Assembly (NCBI GenBank): GCA_016647705.1
Contig: CM028339.1
Coordinates: 21,378,803 to 21,442,802 of the forward strand
Length of the DNA stretch: 64,000 nt
Origin: Eucommia ulmoides
Taxonomy: Eukaryota > Streptophyta > Magnoliopsida > Garryales > Eucommiaceae
Direction of reading: 5' to 3'
Shown: positions 60,371 through 64,000 of the stretch, in pieces
How positions within the stretch are numbered: the first letter of the stretch is position 1
How the letters are laid out: every line of letters begins with the position of its first letter
The notes under the pieces: model-generated
Databases searched by the model: none
Seen by the model: the letters and a program-made list of their open reading frames with translations, nothing else
What the model was told of the DNA's origin: nothing
Made by a program: the position numbers and the translations under genes

Positions 60371-61523
60371 TAGGTTATTAATTCATATATGGAAATTATG
60401 TGGACTGAGCAGAATAGAGTTGTTACCCAGCTGTCGGATCTACCTAATTCATCTTTTTTTTATGAACAGTGCATGCTGGGTGAGTCTAAAAAAAACACAC
60501 CTATTTATCTCTTTTCCTATAGTGTAAAACACATGCACTGTAACTCCATGAAAATGCCCCAAATAATGTTTGTTCATTTTTTGCGCCTTTACTGCTGCGT
60601 CTGCCAGACCTGGATCAAGTGGAAAGTTACTAATTGCCTTGCACAATTTATCAATCCAAGCATAATGATGCATTTTCGTCCACTATCCGTTACGTGCATT
60701 TTCCTTTGCATCATGAGGGGGCAAGAGCTGATTCGGGGCATTGAACGCTCCTCTTGTATGATAAGCAAAAATCAACCTGGGATCATTATAATTCTATTGA
60801 TTAGTGGCTACCGGGATCATTTGACCATTATTATGGGGATGCCAAAAAAGTTGTAAGATTTTTTTTCAACACTTAATTGTGTGTCCAACTCGGCACCCAT
60901 TGTCCTTACATTGTTTTTTTGTCCTCACAGATATAATACATCACCAAGTTGCTTTGGACCACGGCTAAGGAATATAAGATGAAGCGTGTTCAGGTTTCCA
61001 ACGTGTCAGAAGTGCCTAATCAGGGTGGATCAGTGTAAGTGTCATTTGTTGTTCATGCATGATGCCGTTCTGTTTTAAAAAATGTACCACGTAGCACTGA
61101 CTGTCCCATTACGTTTTTGTGTGCGCAGTGTTGACTACGGTGTTACTGTGATTTACGTAATGAAGCAGATTTACAGTGCACAAAAAATCGACGTTGATTT
61201 GGGGCCTGACGGATTTCGGATGGAACGAGCTGCACTGGTCCATGCGTTCCTCAATGATCATCCCCGCTCATGGACTGTGGACAACTGTTTATCTAGGAAA
61301 ACTTAATTTATAGTGTATCTCGTACTTTCATAGTAGTTGTTGTTTGAATTGGTCGTGATATTTAGCCAGCATATGGATTTTGTGTTTTTTCCCATTATGC
61401 TGCTGAATTTTTTTATTTTTTGGGGCTGTGTATTACGATGTAACATTGATTACCATTTTCATATTATTCCCATCTTTAACGTTGATGAATGCATCAAACA
61501 TATGAAGATAAATATGGTTTGGG

Positions 61524-61749
61524 TAGTACATTCAACTTTCTCATTTGAATGTTGAATGTAACATTCAACACAGGTTGTGTTACATTCAACATGCAAATAA
61601 AAAAAATGTAAAAAGCATTCCACTTGTTGTGTTGTTTTGTCTGATATATTTCATCACCACCAATGCCCCCTCCAGACACACGACATTCAACACACGTCAT
61701 GTTACATTCAACATCTTAAAAAATTAAAAAAAATAAAAAAAATAAATAA

Positions 61750-61788
<39 letters not shown>

Positions 61789-62055
61789 GTAACATTCAAC
61801 ACACGTCATGTTACATTCAACACCGTCCTTTGAATGTTGAATGTAACATTCAACACATGTCGTGTTACGTTCAAGTATTTGCGTAATAATGTAAAACACA
61901 TCCCACTCCATTTGTGCTATTTATTTGATACATTTCACCACCACTACCCCTTTCCCCCCACACACACATTGCCCCCTCCGCACGCCAAACGTGTTACGTT
62001 CCACATCTAATTAACATGTTCAATATAACATTCAACACAAGTCGTGTTACATTAC
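61524..62055. repeat. Dense motif cluster between the two genes
   Basis: Exact cores at 61,554, 61,579, 61,701, 61,810 and 61,839; several are palindromic overlaps of the form GTTGAATGTAACATTCAAC. Near matches run to 62,050. An (AT)n run lies at 61,755-61,786. Confidence 0.85.
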
Positions 62056-62404
62056 CATGTGTGAATTATTTAGTGCATCATCAATTAACATGGAGTGACC
62101 CCCCATTCTATTCCATGCGGTGTTTTGTGTGATATTTGCTCCATCAAAACATAAGCATTGTTAGATGTTTGTATTGGTAATCGTGTACATAGATAATCAT
62201 TTTTAGCACTGCCTAAGTAGTCCATTTGACGTCCTTCACTAATTGCTGGTGATTGAAACGTCATGATAGAAAAACGTACGCCGGTTACCTGTGCACAACG
62301 CCGATATTTCTTTTGCGTTGGGGAGCGAACTGTCTCGTACGTTTGGGTATGGGGCGATGGTTATAAATCGAAGCGGTTCACATTCACCCCCATTGTCCTC
62401 CCTT

Positions 62405-62410
62405 TATATA
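62405..62410 (+). promoter_or_regulatory. TATA box of the downstream small gene
   Basis: CCTTTATATATCTCAC, with CA-type start candidates about 30 bp on. A GTAAGA donor near 62,551 and a TTTTAATAG acceptor at 62,641 would remove a leader intron directly before the ATG at 62,643. Confidence 0.35.
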
Positions 62411-62642
62411 TCTCACTTGAATCCAAAACGTTGACACCGGTTCGCGTGTCTGGTTCCTCCCCAATGATTAAGGTCTTGTTTCGTGTTGCATGTTACTTCT
62501 TCGTTCATTTCTGCGCAGATTTAAGCCTCTGAAAATCTCATGCATACATCGTAAGAGTTCCTTTTTTGAATTCGTCATGTTGTTAATTGTGGATATTTAT
62601 TTTGTAAAAATGAATATTTAAATGTTTTTTAATTTTAATAGG

Positions 62643-62930
62643 ATGGCCAGACAGCAGAACACCACCGATTTTGATAAGTCGCGCCCAAAATGGGACAAGG
62701 ACTCTAAAGTGTTGATGGATATTGCACAGGGTTTGTGGTACATGTTGGGCGGTGCCCGCTAGACGTACGCTTCGATGGCCAAGGACAACGAGGACATGAA
62801 GCTGGAGATCCAATGACTCAATTTGCTCATCTCTAGTCTACGTGATGAGGTTGAACTGTTGAAGAGCCACATTGGACCTGGTTATGTTGCACTAGCCCTA
62901 AGTGAGTCATCGGTACATATGGAGCAGTGA
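62643..62930 (+). pseudogene. Small coiled-coil gene of the MULE-like element
   Basis: A 96-codon frame from ATG at 62,643 to TGA at 62,930. It begins MARQQNTTDFDKSRPKW, contains MDIAQGLWYMLGG, and ends with a helix-prone part (MAKDNEDMKLEIQ, LISSLRDEVELLKSHI, SSVHMEQ) suited to a short coiled coil. Stops interrupt it at 62,760-62,762 (TAG) and 62,814-62,816 (TGA), each one transition from CAG/TGG and CGA. I do not recognise the family. Base composition is less AT-rich than its flanks and, as in the first gene, the GAATGTAAC motif is absent from it. It could be a nucleic-acid-binding or accessory protein of the element, but nothing shows that. Confidence 0.5.
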
Positions 62931-63149
62931 AGCCCATTGTTGGTTCTTTTTTTCTTTTTCTTTTTTTTTGTTTGTTTTTGTTTTTTTTTTTTTTGGTATC
63001 AAGTTACACATTTTTTATCTATCCTCCCCATGTGTCTTTACATAAACTAATGTCTCTGTTTTGATCGTCAAACATTATGTTTATCGCTTGTTTTATAATT
63101 TGGATGTGTGTTATACACTGTTTTGTTTTTGGTTTTTTTGGGAAAAAAA

Positions 63150-63870
63150 ATGTTACGTTCAACATCGTTTTTTCCCGGGTTTGAATGGTACATTCAACAT
63201 TGACTTGTATATGTTTTTGTGATGGAATGTTACATTCAACGTTGACTAGTCTGTTGAATGTGACATGATTGGAGTGTGCATGGGTGCAACACCCCCGTGT
63301 TTGTGGAATTATAACATTTTCTAATTAGTGTTACATTTAACGCAAAAAAGAAAATGTTTTTTTGGTAAAAAAAAAAAATCAAATACAGTGTGTGCTCGAT
63401 CCCCCATGTGGCTGTACATTCAACCAACTTAGGGTATTGAATGTGTCGTGCATATATAAAAGTAGCAGTTTTTTGTTGATATCACATTCAATGGAAACAA
63501 AAGAAATAAACATGGGCAAGCAAAAATACAATTTGTACAACAGGTTCATCATGTGGCTATACAAAAAAGAATCCGTCTATTCAATGGTGTTACATTCCAC
63601 AATATAGTCGATGTTGAATGTAACGTGCACGTAGCAAACTTATATAAAAAGCAACATACAAGGTGTAGAGCAGATTCATCATGTGACAATTCATCCCGAT
63701 GAATTTGTCAAGTAGGTAAAATACAATGTGTGGAACATATTCATCATGTGGATGTCAAAAAAATCCGTCTCTACGTTGTTGTTACATTCAACAAATTGTT
63801 GATGTTGAATGTAACGCGCACGTAACAGAACTTATGTATAAGCAACATATAAACAAATATAAATTGTGGA
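63150..63870. repeat. Right motif cluster with ~190-bp tandem units
   Basis: Exact cores at 63,229, 63,589, 63,616, 63,781 and 63,807, plus near matches. Two tandem units begin TTCATCATGTGG at about 63,545 and 63,739 and each holds an inverted motif pair (GTTACATTC... GAATGTAAC). The block at 63,215-63,430 is also a direct repeat of 57,700-57,925. Confidence 0.8.
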
Positions 63871-64000
63871 TGACAAACCAACCCCCAAATAAGAAAAAAA
63901 ATGTATGTTTTATTCATGTCCAATAAATCTATGAGGAACGTAGATTTTATTTTAGTATGAAAACTAAAAATCAAATAAAATATCAAAGTATTGAAATTCC

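Larger units (their letters stand above)
56935..61306 (+). pseudogene. DUF1985-like / coiled-coil / Ulp1 (C48) protease-like transposon gene, inactivated
   Basis: Exons read with good splice borders: ATG at 56,935 (MVTTHCKIRTVNP), then 58,012-58,793, 58,890-59,030, 59,120 to about 60,040, about 60,500-60,852, 60,931-61,034 and 61,129-61,306. Exon 2 has RTPFENTMSALF, FRIGPKLVTFTPDDVQLIFG and LVEDLGALLSYNWADRVH, the DUF1985-like part of MULE Ulp1 proteins; exon 3 has FWLCEYTKILR and IPRWGKWNMLEL. Exon 4 is coiled coil and then basic. The last exons are Ulp1: VHFPLHHE, then His (60,739-60,741) with a TGA where Trp is expected; Asn (60,790) at the usual Asp; Gln in PNQGGS; and Tyr (61,136-61,138) in place of the catalytic Cys of DCGV. 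There are also a frameshift near 58,505 and stops at 58,563, 59,276, 59,456 and 60,742. It cannot be an active protease. VANDAL VANC proteins are a possible relative. Confidence 0.7.
56265..64000 (+). mobile_element. VANDAL-like Mutator element (MULE), partial, runs off the window
   Basis: Seen: an abrupt change at 56,265 (GGGGCACGCACCAATAGGTC) inside a Copia LTR; a spliced gene with DUF1985-like and Ulp1-like parts; a second small gene; and dozens of copies of a TGTTGAATGTAACA motif confined to non-coding DNA. Known: plant MULEs, especially VANDAL and Kaonashi types, carry Ulp1-type genes beside the MURA transposase, and VANDALs often lack clear terminal inverted repeats. No transposase gene and no right end are visible, so they would have to lie beyond 64,000. 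The assignment to MULE/VANDAL is therefore an inference; a CACTA element or another class with an Ulp1 gene remains possible. Confidence 0.6.

Noticed and set aside
62263-62532. 89-codon plus-strand frame before the small MULE gene
   Set aside because: It overlaps the likely TATA box and leader of the next gene, shows no family wording, and lacks a clear start context. It may be a remnant exon, but there is not enough to call it.

Overview
The window looks like a repeat-rich, AT-rich stretch of an angiosperm nuclear genome, most likely a eudicot. Long-LTR Gypsy elements with a tRNA-Asp primer site, Tat/Ogre-type and SIRE-type Copia remains, a CACTA element and a Mutator-like (MULE) element lie inside one another. 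I see no intact host gene, no RNA gene and no CRISPR array. Nearly all coding matter is decayed transposon sequence.

Layer 1, the oldest, is what remains of one or more Tat/Ogre-lineage Gypsy elements. It includes LTR-like sequence near 1.3 kb, a gag relic at 17.2-18.0 kb, two minus-strand relics (DUF7745-like at 30.3-31.5 kb, plant mobile domain at 32.2-34.3 kb), tandem arrays of 63 and 128 bp at 36.6-38.6 kb, and an LTR start at 38,731. Into it were inserted: (I) a Gypsy element on the minus strand, 2,511-7,844, with target duplication AGGGG; (III) a Gypsy element on the plus strand, 8,487-17,166, whose 5' LTR itself took in three further insertions (II 8,764-10,291; solo LTRs 10,406-12,107 and 12,650-14,348); (IV) a minus-strand Gypsy element, 19,044-29,117, which carries a CACTA element (23,631-26,673) with captured pieces of F-box/LRR and LRR genes; and (V) a SIRE-like Copia element from 39,041, split by a second, rearranged Copia element of the same family (VI, 45,688-53,706, duplication AAAGT).

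The last 7.7 kb (56,265 to the window end) is a different kind of element that interrupts the 3' LTR of element V. It has a decayed multi-exon gene with a DUF1985-like N-terminal part, a coiled coil and a Ulp1/C48 protease C-terminal part. A second short gene follows. More than twenty exact copies of the 9-mer GAATGTAAC (both strands), usually within TGTTGAATGTAACA, lie only in introns and intergenic DNA. This combination recalls the VANDAL MULEs of Arabidopsis, whose VANC proteins recognise short motifs scattered in their own non-coding DNA. It is the best candidate here for an undescribed system, although this copy is inactivated.

A second unexplained signal is a set of GC-rich palindromes of form CACCGC-NNNN-GCGGTG (centres CTAG, CGCG or TGCA) concentrated in the AT-rich Gypsy LTRs. 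All identifications come from reading the sequence and remembered family features; no database search was possible.
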